From positions 19,758,297 through 19,822,296 of the forward strand of contig OY294068.1 of NCBI GenBank assembly GCA_958510875.1: a stretch of 64,000 nucleotides of DNA. Reading direction: 5' to 3'. The stretch comes from Endomychus coccineus (lineage: Eukaryota > Arthropoda > Insecta > Coleoptera > Endomychidae). Below are positions 33,121 to 44,289 of this stretch, in pieces. Each line of letters opens with the position of its first letter. Position 1 is the first letter of the stretch. The translations under genes were made by a program, and so were the position numbers. The notes beneath the pieces are model-generated. The model saw only the letters and a program-made list of their open reading frames with translations. It did not search any database and was not told the origin of the DNA.

Positions 33121-33895
33121 TAATGATTCTATCCATAATCTCGAGAGATACCATAGAATGAGTTCCATCAGTCATATTAAGGTTTTGAAACTTTCTCATT
33201 TTCCCCAATTTCATAAGGGGTAAGTATGAAAAAATAGTGATATAAAGTCATCATAATACATTCTGATGAATGAGAACTTCGATTCTACCATTAGTTTTTG
33301 CCTCAGACGCTAATGCAACATCTTGCAGCATTCCGAAACCATGCATTCTGGCAACTCCTCAGATATATACGCTTTAAAATCACTTTTAACATGAATAATG
33401 CTCCCGAAATTGATATCCACTATCTTCTTAGACCCCATAGAATAAGTTCCATCAGTTACTTCAATCTTTTGAAACTTTCGCATTTTCCCCAATTTCATAA
33501 GGGGTAGTATGGAAAAATAGTGAATTTGGTCGTTCTCATCGATTCCGATGAAATGACGTCATAATACACTCTCATGAATGAGAGATTCGATTCCATCATC
33601 AGTTTTCGCCTCAGACGCTGATGCAACATGTCGTAGCGTTCCGAAACCCCGAATTTCAGCCATATCTTGAATAAATACACCATAAAATCACTTTTAACAT
33701 GAATAATATTCCCGAAATTGGTACCCATAATCTCATGAGGTACCATGGAATAAGTTCCATCAGTTAGGTTACCCTTTTGAAACATTCGCATTTTCTCCAA
33801 TTTCATAAGGGGTGTATGGAAAAATAGTGAATTTGGTCGATGTCATCGATTCCGATATAATGAAGTCATAATACACTCTAATGATGATATGTGAT
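33121..33895. repeat. tandem repeat with 284-308 bp unit (satellite-like)
   Basis: The phrase AGTTCCATCA recurs at 33161, 33445 and 33753. The following 'cattttccccaatttcataa' and 'aaaaatagtga' recur in step, as do 'gcctcagacgct.atgcaaca' and 'cacttttaacatgaataat'. About 2.5 units are present with 10-20% divergence. The minus-strand open frames that recur in each unit are by-products of the repetition. Confidence 0.85.
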
Positions 33896-34280
33896 GATTT
33901 CAGTTGATTCCACAAAGATTTTGTTTTTTCATTTTTGAAAATATATTCAAAATACGATCTCCATTCTGATATTTTCGATGAAGTTTAGTGTCTAATTCAT
34001 GGTCCAGGACTGTGAACCTCTGGATGTGGAAGAGCTTCATATAGCTCATGCTCTTCCACTTGCATAGCCACTATGACCCATTCAATCGGAGCGAAAGATA
34101 TATTTTCATTAAGGCTCATAATGTATAGGGGCCATTGCTTGGCTTCCGAAGGAAAAAAAAATTTAGTTCACTAAGTTCCCGGTGTAGAATTATGAAAGCA
34201 TAAAAGAGTTCACACTATGGATAAATAAGAAATCCTCCCCATTGGCCATTTGCATTTATGCATCTCTATACCATATTATA
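33896..34280. other. no gene recognised
   Basis: Background sequence between the tandem repeat and the palindromic element. Confidence 0.5.
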
Positions 34281-35126
34281 CAGGGTGTAAATAAATAATG
34301 TTTAAATTGAAAAAAATTTAGTTTCTTGCGAATATCTCCGGAACCGTTTATCGTACAGAAAACAGCTTTCATGAACAATCTCTACTCATAATAATCTATG
34401 TTTTCTCTGATAAAATTTTTTTTTTTATTCATAATTGGTGAAGATTTTGAAGGGGTAGTGGTTGTTTTTCTCCACAACTTCTACGCCACTGGAAAAAATA
34501 CGGTTTTGAGATGCCCATTTGAACCGCAATGTCTTCTATATAGAGAAATTACTTGATTATAAGCTCTAAAGTTGACCGACCGTTTTCGAGAAAAATCAAC
34601 TTTTATGTTGAAAAACATGGTCATTTTTGGTTTTGTTACTTGTGTAAAGAAATTCCGTTTAATTGGTAAAAAATAAATTTTATCTCAAAGAATTGACAAT
34701 TTTTTTCAACATAAAAGTTGATTTTTCTCGGAAACGATTAACTTTAGAGCTTATAACTAAAAGTACCTTTTTTATGTAGAAAGCTTTGGCGGTTCAAATG
34801 AGCATCTCAAAACCGTACTTTTTCTAATGGCGTAGAATTTGAGGAAAAAAACAGCCACTACCCCTTCAAAATCTTCACCAATTATGAATAAAACAAAATT
34901 TTTTATCCCTCAAAACATAGCTTACAATGAGTAGAGATAGCTTACGTAAGCTGTTTTCTCTACGATGAACGATTCCGGAAATGTTTGCAAAAAACTGATT
35001 TTTTTTTTCAATTTCAACACTCTGTATCTCGAAAACGAAGTGATTTAGGGAAAAATTGTATATGAAATATCCACCTTATTTTTCAACAAGGAATCACCCC
35101 CTTTTGCAGTTATTTATTTACACCCG
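34281..35126. mobile_element. 846-bp palindromic MITE-like element with TA flanks
   Basis: The left end reads CAGGGTGTAAATAAATAA and the right end is its near complement, both flanked by TA. The palindrome continues inward with 'tattcataattggtgaagat', 'gaaggggtagtgg' and 'tacggttttgagatgc'. It also includes 'agctctaaagtt' and 'gaaaaatcaacttttatg', close to the centre. No ORF is present. Long palindromic elements with CAGGGTGT ends and TA duplications are common non-autonomous DNA transposons in insects. Confidence 0.8.
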
Positions 35127-36970
35127 TATAGACAATAGCGAATATATTGATCATACTTCAGCTATCAATGCACATGTATTTGAAAATCAACCAGAAAATG
35201 GAGGGGAGTAAGGTGTACAAAATCTTTTGCAAATGATACATTCGGTTAACGAAATAATAGATCATATAAAAAATGTACGATGCAATATATCATCTTATTT
35301 CAAACACTGTTCATGAATAAACAATTCCGAGTAGTTGCCGAAGAAAAATAATTCGTCGGTGCATGTGTTTCAGGAAAGCGAATTTGATTTGTAACTTCGA
35401 ACGTTTGTTACTGAAAAATCTTTCAAGTCTGGTTGAATTGAATATCATAGTTATATGTCCACTCAATTTGTATTTACAAAGGAAAATCTAGCGGGTCTAT
35501 ATCAGAGCTGCCAAACCATTCTTCTTTGTTCGAACGAAGCACGTTATCACGAATTTTGTCCTCAAACTGTACTCATAAATATTAATGAAACCAGTCCATT
35601 CATTTCAGAATTCAATATTTGTAACGCAGCGTAATGTACATAAACTAGATTACGCTCTATGTTCCAATGAACATCAAAATTATGATTGGTCGGTAAATTT
35701 GCAGGAGTATTATTGCATTCTATTTATCATCAATTCTATGCCCTGAATATTATATGTTGCTTAGGAAAGCATCACGAACAAGAATATGTTCGAAATAAAT
35801 TATTCTACTCGAGTTGTTGTCGTAAACTAGAAACGTTTTGTATCAGTTGGGATAAATATCGTGGCTTCGACAGACATTGTCTCCAGGAGAAACGATTGTC
35901 ACAAATACATTTATTAAGTGCTCATTCATTATTCATATCGTCTGATAATAACTGGAACATAAATTCAGAAGAAAACTTGCCAACTTCTTTGGAGATTGTA
36001 TTAATGTCAAATCATTTCCATTGTTTTTGAACTTCTTATAGTTTTCAACAGTTGAAACTTTCTATCTTGAGTTCTCTCGCGAATTTTAATTCTCGGGTGT
36101 AGCATTGATCGAATTCTGTAATGAGCGATTCAACTCTTGAATAATCTTGAAGATTTTAACTTTCGTGTTCTCAATACTTTCGAACGTTGATTATTCCATT
36201 CAAATTATCCGATTCGAACGCATTTCTCAATCTCTGAATTGTGAGATTATTCTTTTCGTCCTACGCGTCACTTGGTAATATTCAAAAATCAGAGTGTCGA
36301 ATTTATTACCGCATAATAAGATTCACTTGATCGATAGTATATGAATTTCAGAACGCTTTCGCGACATTCTTCCAGCGAAACATTGAATCAAGGAACGCGC
36401 AGTTCCTTCTTTCTTGATTCTTTGTATGCATTGGAGATGAAATCCTGTTTGTTTGACGTCGAGTTATTGCCTAAGCCGTGAAAACGTGTCGAAATGAAAA
36501 ACAAACGGTATTTTGTGGTTTCTTGAGGTAAGAATATTTTTTTCGAACGGATGCATCCCTTGCGAATTACAGCCTTTTGAAAAAAATGGAATCAAAAATG
36601 GCAAATTCTCAGAATAATTTGAATTTCATAATCGGAAGTTATTCATCACGGCAGTATAAACATTTTTCTCCTTGTAAGGTTTTCCAAAAATCAATTATTT
36701 CCAAGTTTTCCACACAAATGCAAAAAAATCACGTTTCTTTCCAAGAAAGAATCGAAAGTATTGGAGCATATTAATAAGACCCAAATGAACATTTTTTAAT
36801 GATTATAATTTTTTCCAAAATGCGTATTATTTTCGAAGATATTGTCGATTTTTACGTCACAATCTGGTATCGCGATATTAATTATAGAATGCTCGAAAAG
36901 CTCACCTTCGTTCTGGACTTTTGCCAAAATAATTGGTAGGAATTTCAATTCCTGGTCATTTCCTCCCTTA
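35127..36970. other. no gene recognised
   Basis: The longest frame, 35686-36030 plus (114 codons), shows no motif I know and no supporting splice or promoter context. Confidence 0.45.
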
Positions 36971-36977
36971 ATTTGAG

Positions 36978-37800
36978 ATGATGATACACTGGCTACTACA
37001 CCACAAAGAAAAGCCTATCTTGTTTGCAGAAACGTTTGCAGCAAATTCAACCTTGGATTCACAAGGGAAGAACCATTCTAATATTGTTGCCTTCGATAGC
37101 CATATGCCTGAAATTGTCTTTCGACAGTGCACAATTAGGCACATTCAGCTTGATCGCAATACCGGAAAATCTATGGAGCCAGATGGAATTTCGCCTGTTG
37201 TTCTCAAGGAATTTGCGACTGAATTACCACCAGTTTTTTCAAGGTTGTTTATCCTTGCATACAAACTGTGTGTTTTCATTCAGCTGAAAGACAGCTAGAG
37301 TGCAATCAATTCCAAATAATTATATACCCATTGCACTATCATCTGTGATCTCTAATGTGATGAAGAAAACAATCGACATCGAGATCATCAACTACCTAAC
37401 CTAGAGAGCTACAAAATTGGGAATAGCAATAATGCTTTTGTCAGCAAAGCTCAACAGGAGTCATATATTTTGCCGCCTCATCCTCGTTCCTTACTATCTA
37501 GTTTTTTCTCAGATATATGATCCCATGTGATGATTGGCGGAGTATTCTCCGATACAATGGCTATCAACGCTGGCGTTCTTCAGGGGTCTGTCTTGGTACA
37601 GATTTTGCTCCTGTCCCTATTCATCGATGGAAGTGACCAACTGTCCCGTCCACAACTTTGCAGATGATGGTACACTTCATAACGTATCCTCATCCAGAGC
37701 CCCTATAGTATTCAATAAAATCAGGGGAGCTAGACAAGGACAGATTAACTTAATAAATGGAGAACTGGTAAAGATTTAGGAATGGGGATCTGATAATCTA
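36978..37800 (+). pseudogene. LINE family A reverse transcriptase, decayed
   Basis: The frame at 36978-37298 reads 'LFAETFAANSTLDSQGKNHS' and then 'EPDGISPVVLKEFATELPPV', the SGPDGI-x-P-x-VLK motif that opens the LINE RT domain. 'IPNNYIPIALSSVISNVMKK' (about 37308-37370) is the NYRPI motif. 'VFSDTMAINAGVLQGSVL' (about 37542-37595) is the VPQGSVL motif, and 'VHNFADDGTLHN' (about 37640-37680) is the catalytic YADD box with F for Y. Frameshifts and a stop in 'ITT*' separate these. The DNA aligns with 6050-6440 in inverse orientation. Confidence 0.7.
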
Positions 37801-38055
37801 GTGCAATGCAACCAAAACTCAAGCTCGGGTTTTCTCCAGACGGATCCCATAATCCCTATTATGAGAATGTCAGGTACAACTATTCCTATGGAGTCTTCCA
37901 TAACCATGCACGAGACCACAAACAGCACCCTATCATGAGACTATCATGTGAGGTTCATTGTGAAAACCACCTTACAAAAACTTGTTTTTTTATTCTATTA
38001 CTGATTAAAACTAGCTATTTTTTAGTAATTTTATTTGTAAACGTTTTACGATCTG

Positions 38056-38850
38056 CTAAAATTGGAGTAGCATCATTTTGGTCATCATCAGATTACTAAC
38101 AAACCTAACTCTGTCAAAATTGTCTGCATAAAAAACAGCAACATTCCGCCAGGTACCCCACCGTATAATCACAGGTTGGGGAGGAAGCGATAGTTCATTT
38201 TTGTACGCATTTACTCTGCTGGAACATTTTGAAACTTTTTTCCTCACATTTGATTTAAAATTGTTCACCTCTGAGTAATTCAAGCAGATCTCTTCTGCAA
38301 TTCTATGGAGGCCTTGTGTACTACAAATAATGTGAAGCATGTAAGAATGAAGCACTTTCAAAAAATGTCCTGCCTTCACCATGTAAGGAGCTGCATCAGA
38401 AATAAACATTAGGACTTCTTCACTTATTGCTGCACCACACAAAGTAGTATTGATAAGACGAGCCACCGTAGCGTGATTTTCAGGCTATTTGGTGAGAATT
38501 CGATGGCTCTTCTTTTGAAAGCTTTCCAATGACTAAATTTGCTATCTACCGTCCTCAAGAATCGCTTGTTTCGTCTGCGGATATGCAAACGTCCTCGTTC
38601 ATGATTCAGAAATACTATGTACAATTAGCATTTGTGTTACGGTTTTCGTTCTATTTTTGGCTTGTACGCTTATATTAGTCTTAATATGTTGCACAATTTG
38701 TGACCGTTTATCACGAACTATCTTTTTTTCACAATGTTTGCAAAAAATTATTCCACCATCGGTTGTGAAGTCATCTGCAGAATCACGAATTCATACTTTT
38801 ATAAAAGTTTTTTCACCTTTAGGTACTTGATATAAGAAGCACTGTTTAAA
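38056..38850 (-). pseudogene. hAT-type transposase fragment with CGGBP1-like BED finger
   Basis: At 38820-38640 the minus strand reads 'DSADDFTTDGGIIFCKHCEK' and then 'RSQIVQHIKT', a BED/CGGBP1-type zinc finger (C-x2-C with following H). After a broken stretch, 38466-38056 gives 136 codons with 'LMFISDAAPYMVKAGHFLKV', 'HIICSTQGLHRIAEEI' and 'SLPPQPVIIRWGTWRNVAVF'. This is the segment carrying the second catalytic Asp and the RWGTW motif in a common insect hAT-like family. The C-terminal dimerisation region is not present. Confidence 0.65.
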
Positions 38851-39281
38851 TAAACACTGAAAAAGTTGATTTTTTTGTCCCAAGTATACAGTAAAGACAA
38901 ACATTAAGAACTGAATAATATATTCAGTAACAACAGATTAACTAATAGCATGGAGAAAGATAAGTAGATTTGGTAAACTAGAAAAATCAATTGATGCGCG
39001 TTCTTGAGAACTCTCAGAGGGTACTTTTCCACTAACAGCCAGGTAGAAAATTCGAAGAATTATCTACTATGGGTTTTTCCTCTTTATGACAGAATCCAGT
39101 AAGCTTTAATCACAATTTAATAATACATTTGACAACATTTCTTCAAAATATGCCTTCTCACAAAGATGATGAAATTATGTTCTAATATTTAAGAAAGTTC
39201 GTAATATTTTTTTTCATATGATCTCATGCTAATACATATTCTCCGAGGTCTGGCTGATAACATAACCTGCAATTAACAACG
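38851..39281. other. no gene recognised
   Basis: Background sequence upstream of the left direct repeat. Confidence 0.5.
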
Positions 39282-39576
39282 TAACGATAATGAATAAATA
39301 GTACAGCCAAAAATCAATTTGATGCAAGTAACTGGAATTGATGTAGCCTCAGATGAAAATTTCGACATGGGTCAATATTCATATCACGAATAATCTACCT
39401 ATACATTGCTATAAAGACATAACCGAGTGCTTTGTATTGATACACTCGTCACTGTTATCGGTCATCACGGACTGACCACCCGGAGGGCTTTCTCTCCCGG
39501 GTTTACAATACGTAACCAAAGTTTTGGTTGTTCATGTTTAGTAGCTCTCTGTTAACTCTAATAGCCTATCATCATT
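39282..39576. repeat. 295-bp direct repeat, left copy (target-site duplication)
   Basis: It matches 41885-42179 over its full length with only two visible substitutions (cctcAgatg/cctcGgatg and taatCtacc/taatTtacc). The two copies exactly bracket the LINE insertion at 39577-41884. The simplest reading is a very long target-site duplication. Confidence 0.9.
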
Positions 39577-39931
39577 TAAGAATAGAATAAGAATAAAGAA
39601 GAATAAAGAATTTTATTTTTGCCCCATAATACAAATTTGATGTCTTTAATCTAATTTCATACATAGTTATGTAATATTTTTAACATATTTGTTTTCCCAT
39701 TTAAGCCACATTGGCTTGAGTATGAGATATTGGATAAGACAAAAATAAATAAATAAAATAGAATAAAATAAAAAGTAAATATGGTAGAAATAAATTAAAT
39801 ATAATTAGTTAAATTTAGGTAATATTAATATATATTTATATGTATAACAAAAAAAAAAGAAACAAACCTTTAATTCAACAGAAAAAATAAAACCAAAAAT
39901 AAGAACCAGTTAATATTATTGTATAATAGAA

Positions 39932-41299
39932 TTATGTAAAAATTTCATCCAAACTAGCTCTTGTATTTATTATCCATTTTTTTACACATCTGATGAATAA
40001 TTTGATATCCTTTTCAAAAAACTTCAAGTTGTTAGGAAGAATATTGTAAATTTTTGGTAGGTAGAATAAATGACATTTCTGCAGAATAGTTTTATTTGTC
40101 TTTGATGGAATGCATTGACACTCTGATACTGATCTTGTATAATAAATATGGGAAGAAGAAATAATGATATTTTTATTTTTGTAATAAAATTTCAACAGTT
40201 CAAGAACATATAACTCTTTTACGGTAAATAATTGCTTGAATAAAACACTACTAGAAAATAGTTGAGGTTTGTTTAAAATGATTTTAATAACTCTTTTTTG
40301 AATCACATTTAAGCAGTTTAGTTTAGTTTTGAATGTTCCTCCCCATGATAAAATACCGTATGTTATCAAGGATTGCACTATAGCGTAATACGTGTTTTTC
40401 AGAAATTTACCAGGTAGAATATTTTTTAAAGTTTTAAATAGATATAGAAGCTTCTCTATACGGTTTGTGAGTAGTTCTATATGACGTTCCCACCTCAAAT
40501 GAGCATCTAATGTGATTCCTAAATATTTTATGTATTTTACCCTATTTATTTTTGAACATGAGCAGTTCTGTGAGGTACAATCATATGCATGTATTGTCAA
40601 ATCGGTTAAATCGGGTAAATATTTTCCATAGGAGGTGAAACATATAAACTTTGTTTTATCTGTATTCAGCTTTAGAAGGTTCTTATCAAGCCAGGCATTT
40701 ATAATTCTTAAACAACATTCAGCTTTAACAGTAACATTTTCCCAAGAATCACCTTCAACAATAATTACAGTATCGTCTGCATATATTATAATTTTGACAC
40801 CATCAGTCTCTATTTGAGATGCTAAGTCATTGATGTAAATGATGAAGAGAAGAGGTCCAAGCACTGTCCCCTGTGGCACGCCACATGTAACAGTGAGAGG
40901 CTCACTCATCTCTCCATCAATCTCAACAATTTGTTCTCTATTTAATAAATAACTTTGAACAAGATTGAGAGAGTTTCCTCGGAAACCTATTCTATCAAGC
41001 TTACTGAGCAATCTCTTGTGATTAATGGTGTCAAAGGCTTTCGCAAGGTCTAAAAATATTGAAATAGTTGGCTTTGAAATATTGAGATTACTATACACTT
41101 TGGTTGTTAAAAGAAGCAATGCATCTTGAGTAGATCTGTTGGCTCTAAACCCAAACTGGTTTTCTGATAAGAAATTCAGTTTGTTTAAGTATTTTGTTAT
41201 TCTGGTAGCAATCGCTTTCTCAAATACTTTAGCCAAATTTGAGATCAAGGAAATAGGACGGTAATTACTAAGTTCTTGCCTGTCTCCACCTTTGTGCAA
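39932..41299 (-). CDS. non-LTR retrotransposon reverse transcriptase (main frame)
   Basis: This frame encodes 455 codons of RNA-directed DNA polymerase. Motifs in order are 'ELSNYRPISLISNLAKVFEK' (residues 9-28), 'NQFGFRANRSTQDAL' (about 47-61), 'FLDLAKAFDTINH' (RT-A with the first Asp), and 'CGVPQGTVLGPLLFIIYIND'. The catalytic 'IIIYADDTVI' (about 173-182) and 'YLGITLDAHLRWERHI' follow. The post-RT region 'YYAIVQSLITYGILSWGG' and the tail 'IYNILPNNLKFFEKDIKLF' are characteristic of the CR1/Jockey-like group. No RNase H domain is present. The frame begins at 'MHKGGD', which is internal to the domain; the preceding part is in another frame at 41304-41978. Confidence 0.85.
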   Translation of the reverse strand: MHKGGDRQELSNYRPISLISNLAKVFEKAIATRITKYLNKLNFLSENQFGFRANRSTQDALLLLTTKVYSNLNISKPTISIFLDLAKAFDTINHKRLLSKLDRIGFRGNSLNLVQSYLLNREQIVEIDGEMSEPLTVTCGVPQGTVLGPLLFIIYINDLASQIETDGVKIIIYADDTVIIVEGDSWENVTVKAECCLRIINAWLDKNLLKLNTDKTKFICFTSYGKYLPDLTDLTIHAYDCTSQNCSCSKINRVKYIKYLGITLDAHLRWERHIELLTNRIEKLLYLFKTLKNILPGKFLKNTYYAIVQSLITYGILSWGGTFKTKLNCLNVIQKRVIKIILNKPQLFSSSVLFKQLFTVKELYVLELLKFYYKNKNIIISSSHIYYTRSVSECQCIPSKTNKTILQKCHLFYLPKIYNILPNNLKFFEKDIKLFIRCVKKWIINTRASLDEIFT

Positions 41300-41303
41300 T
41301 GGT

Positions 41304-41884
41304 TTAAACAGCTTTTTTAAAAATATTTGGAAACTTGCCAGTCAGAAAAGATAAATTTATTAGTCTTGTTAGAGGGCTTAGTATGTTATTTGCAATTAAT
41401 TTGAGAATAACTGGAGTAATTCCATCTGATCCAGGAGCTTTTCCATTTTTCAAGGAATTTATTATATTAAGTATTTCAGATTCTAATACCGGTTCTAAAA
41501 ACATTGTTCCATTATGTGTTGTCAATTTTTTAGATAAATATTGACGACTTGGATTAATAGATTTTATTATGTTATTTCCTGCATTTACAAAATATTCATT
41601 AAATTTATTTGCTATACCTGTTTTTGAACTAATATGTATATTATTGTCTTTAATTTGTTTAATATCTTTATTATTTCTTGTTTTTCTGTCAGTAGCTTCG
41701 TTACTAATTTTCCAGATCATTCTAGGGTTACTTAAATTATCATTTATCTTATTTTTGAAATAGTTTTGTTTTGTTAATTTAATTAGATGAGTTATATGGT
41801 TTCTATAAATTCTATAACGTTCTCTACATTGTAAGTCTGTTGGATTTTTAGATATGTCTAGATACATTCTGTTTTTTATATTTA
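41304..41884 (-). CDS. LINE linker and RT N-terminal part, frame-shifted from the main RT
   Basis: This frame encodes the segment before the RT: 'CRERYRIYRNHITHLIKLTK', 'GIANKFNEYFVNAGNNI' (the A-x-x-F-N-x-Y-F motif) and 'LKNGKAPGSDGITPVILKLI' (the GPDGI motif), ending 'FPNIFKKAV' at a stop. The main RT continues in the next frame about 5 bp further, consistent with one extra T in the run near 41308. The open frame formally extends to 41978, but those first 30 or so codons come from the flanking 295-bp repeat and are not part of the element. Confidence 0.75.
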
Positions 41885-42179
41885 TAACGATAATGAATAA
41901 ATAGTACAGCCAAAAATCAATTTGATGCAAGTAACTGGAATTGATGTAGCCTCGGATGAAAATTTCGACATGGGTCAATATTCATATCACGAATAATTTA
42001 CCTATACATTGCTATAAAGACATAACCGAGTGCTTTGTATTGATACACTCGTCACTGTTATCGGTCATCACGGACTGACCACCCGGAGGGCTTTCTCTCC
42101 CGGGTTTACAATACGTAACCAAAGTTTTGGTTGTTCATGTTTAGTAGCTCTCTGTTAACTCTAATAGCCTATCATCATT
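41885..42179. repeat. 295-bp direct repeat, right copy (target-site duplication)
   Basis: Partner of 39282-39576. The sequence includes a hairpin-like 'acccggagggc' facing 'ctcccgggt'. It does not resemble any other repeat in the window. Confidence 0.9.
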
Positions 42180-43060
42180 GTTTCCCATCTTGTATTTGTT
42201 CCTACATATTCAGATGGAATTTATGTAAAGACACGGAGAATTACAATTGATTCCGAAGCAGACCCACCGATCTGGACTCATTCAGTATCTATGTGAAAAT
42301 ACATCTGGGAAGCCCAGTGGCGAATTCTGTCTTTTTTCCTCGATGGAAACCATTGTTCATGAGACAACGCAGTTAGAAGATTCTAATGCGTTGGATTAAA
42401 CCCACGCGCAGTCCTTGATTTATGATCGTGATCTGCAAAGTGCGTTGTTAATATTTATCAAGCTCGATGTCAACGTTCGGCTCATATAAAGCTCAATGAA
42501 ATAAGTGGGATATTGGAAACATGAGAGTTATCTTAAAAAAAGGTCGTTAAAGTGATAGTTCATCATATCCTAGTCCCACTATATAAAGATATAAATACTG
42601 GTAGAGTGAAATTGCTGATAGGAGAATTTCCTTTTATGGAGATACCGCTGAGCTTGGATCAATCTAAAGTTAAGTTGCATGAATGGTCATATTTGAAGTC
42701 GAGAATATACAGGGTGGGGCACGCTATACGCGTCTGTCTCTCTAACGCTACAAATTGAAAATATTCAGGTATTTTCGGATTGAACACTCTGTGTTCATCG
42801 ATTTCACGGAAAAAATGTAATGACGTTTTTGTCACATTCCTTAAGTCCCCTATTTCTTTTTTTCTGCAATATCTGAAGAATTTGGAATTTGTAAGCTTAA
42901 ACAAGAAAACTCATGGTTATATAAAACTTATGAACATAAACCTGCGCCATGTGTTGCCAAGATATTGTATCCAATTCCTTTATTTGAATTTAACTCACAT
43001 GTATAGTCGCATGGTATTCTTATATCCAATGGCATATACTATATTCAACAATGCAAATTG
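42180..43060. other. no gene recognised
   Basis: 'acagggtggggcac' near 42710 resembles an insect MITE end, but I found no opposite terminus. Overlapping short frames at 42552-43064 have no motif. Confidence 0.45.
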
Positions 43061-44265
43061 TTAGATTAGATTAGATTGTGTATGTCCTCATGTTATGTTG
43101 AAGTTCCCAATCTAGACCTGAAGGTCGTTATTACTTGATTCCATAGTCCAGAATTTAGGTGCTCCATATAATGGGAGGGTTGTGGTTTTCATTCTCCTAT
43201 CGTTGAAAGCGTTAGCCTTGTTCGACTCTCGCAATAACACATTAAGTGCTGTGGTTTCCTCATCTTCTTGACAGAACCTACATATGGTTGTATCTACCAG
43301 ACCGATGTTGTTCATGTATTTGTTGAGTCTACAATGCCCTGTCAGGAGCCTAACCATGATTTTAGTTGATCTCCTGTTCTGGCTTAGTAACTACTAGAAT
43401 TTTGGCGAAGGTTCTTTAATGTCCTAGGACCTGTCTCATACCCGGTGCCTTGCTCCACGATTCTTGAGCTCAATTTTTTATCCAAGTACTGTTATATGAT
43501 TTATGCAGCGCTTTTGTTATACCACAGGAAGGTTCTGGACCAATCAGAGCCTTACGTTCTCCTTCTCGGGCTAGTGAATCAGCCTCTTCGTTGCCCTTGT
43601 AACCTGTGTAACCTTGTACTAGAACAAAAGCACTATATTTCGACTGCCCAACACCAGTAGGGTTTCTAAGCAGTCCCAGATAAGCTTGTATGCAACTGGA
43701 TGCTTTCATAGCCGTTCGGCTTTCATAGAATATGGCGATAGTTTTTTCCTGAAACACTTGCAGTAACAGCTCTTCGGCACAGTGACGTATTGTAGCAACT
43801 TCTGTATGGAATATCATCGTCACTTGCTTACCCAATTTTATTCGACGGTTCTTGAGTCGTCTGTATAACAGGTCATCTCTGCATTTATTGAAGGTCTTTC
43901 CTTTGATACCTCTCTGCCTGTTATGACTATTTTGAAGTTTCTCTCATAGCTATATTTGGGAAGCATTTGATCCAGTGGCATTCCCATTATGGGGTTGGCT
44001 TCCAACTCGTTGTATAGCTCGTTGTACATCTTACCGTGCAATTTGATTATGTGCACTTGGCCACTAGCCAATTCACTGGTGACCGACCTGGCTTCGTCTT
44101 GTATGTATACGTGAAGTGGTGGTATAGTTTGAATGCTCCTCAGCTTCCGGATCGTCCCATCCTGCTGAGTCCGTGGCCGTCATTCCACCGAGCCATATGC
44201 TATCATGAATGTTATGATCCTGGTGCATAGCCATATGATCATTTTTGGTTGTAACCCTCAATTTT
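43061..44265 (-). pseudogene. LINE RNase H and C-terminal tail (family B copy 1)
   Basis: The minus strand reads 'KYSYERNFKIVITGREV' and 'INAEMTCYTDDSRT' (43940-43850), the first RNase H motif with TDGS changed to TDDS. After a frame change come 'IFHTEVATIRHCAEELLL' (catalytic Glu) and 'IFYESRTAMKA', where the SDSQ Asp has become Glu. 'GYTGYKGNEEADSLAREG' has the final Asp. The C-terminal end is 'VRLLTGHCRLNKYMNNIGLV' with 'CRFCQEDEETTALNVL'. A (TCTAA)n tail at about 43061-43076 marks the 3' end. The element is degraded and lacks RT. Confidence 0.75.
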
Positions 44266-44289
44266 AGAATAGGTTGAGAACTATCGTGC

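Larger units (their letters stand above)
39577..41884 (-). mobile_element. 5'-truncated LINE (CR1/Jockey-like), 2308 bp
   Basis: The element is bounded exactly by two 295-bp direct repeats. On the minus strand its 3' end (39577-39620) is a tail of tttattct-type repeats, typical of CR1/Jockey-group LINEs. The 5' end falls inside the linker between endonuclease and RT, so the endonuclease is missing through 5' truncation, the usual outcome of target-primed reverse transcription. The RT frame is interrupted by a single base change in frame near 41308, and otherwise appears intact. The near identity of the flanking copies suggests a recent insertion. Confidence 0.85.

Noticed and set aside
33310..33806. 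Two related minus-strand proteins (62 and 103 codons)
   Set aside because: They are the same frame read in successive units of the 300-bp tandem repeat, with no independent coding evidence.
35686..36030. A 114-codon novel protein
   Set aside because: No recognisable motif, no promoter or splice context, and the length is not exceptional for chance in 64 kb on six frames.
41304..41978. A 224-codon LINE protein starting at 41978
   Set aside because: The first part is encoded by the flanking 295-bp target duplication, so the element's own sequence starts only at 41884.
42705..42725. A MITE starting at 'acagggtggggcac'
   Set aside because: I could find no inverted partner or target duplication.
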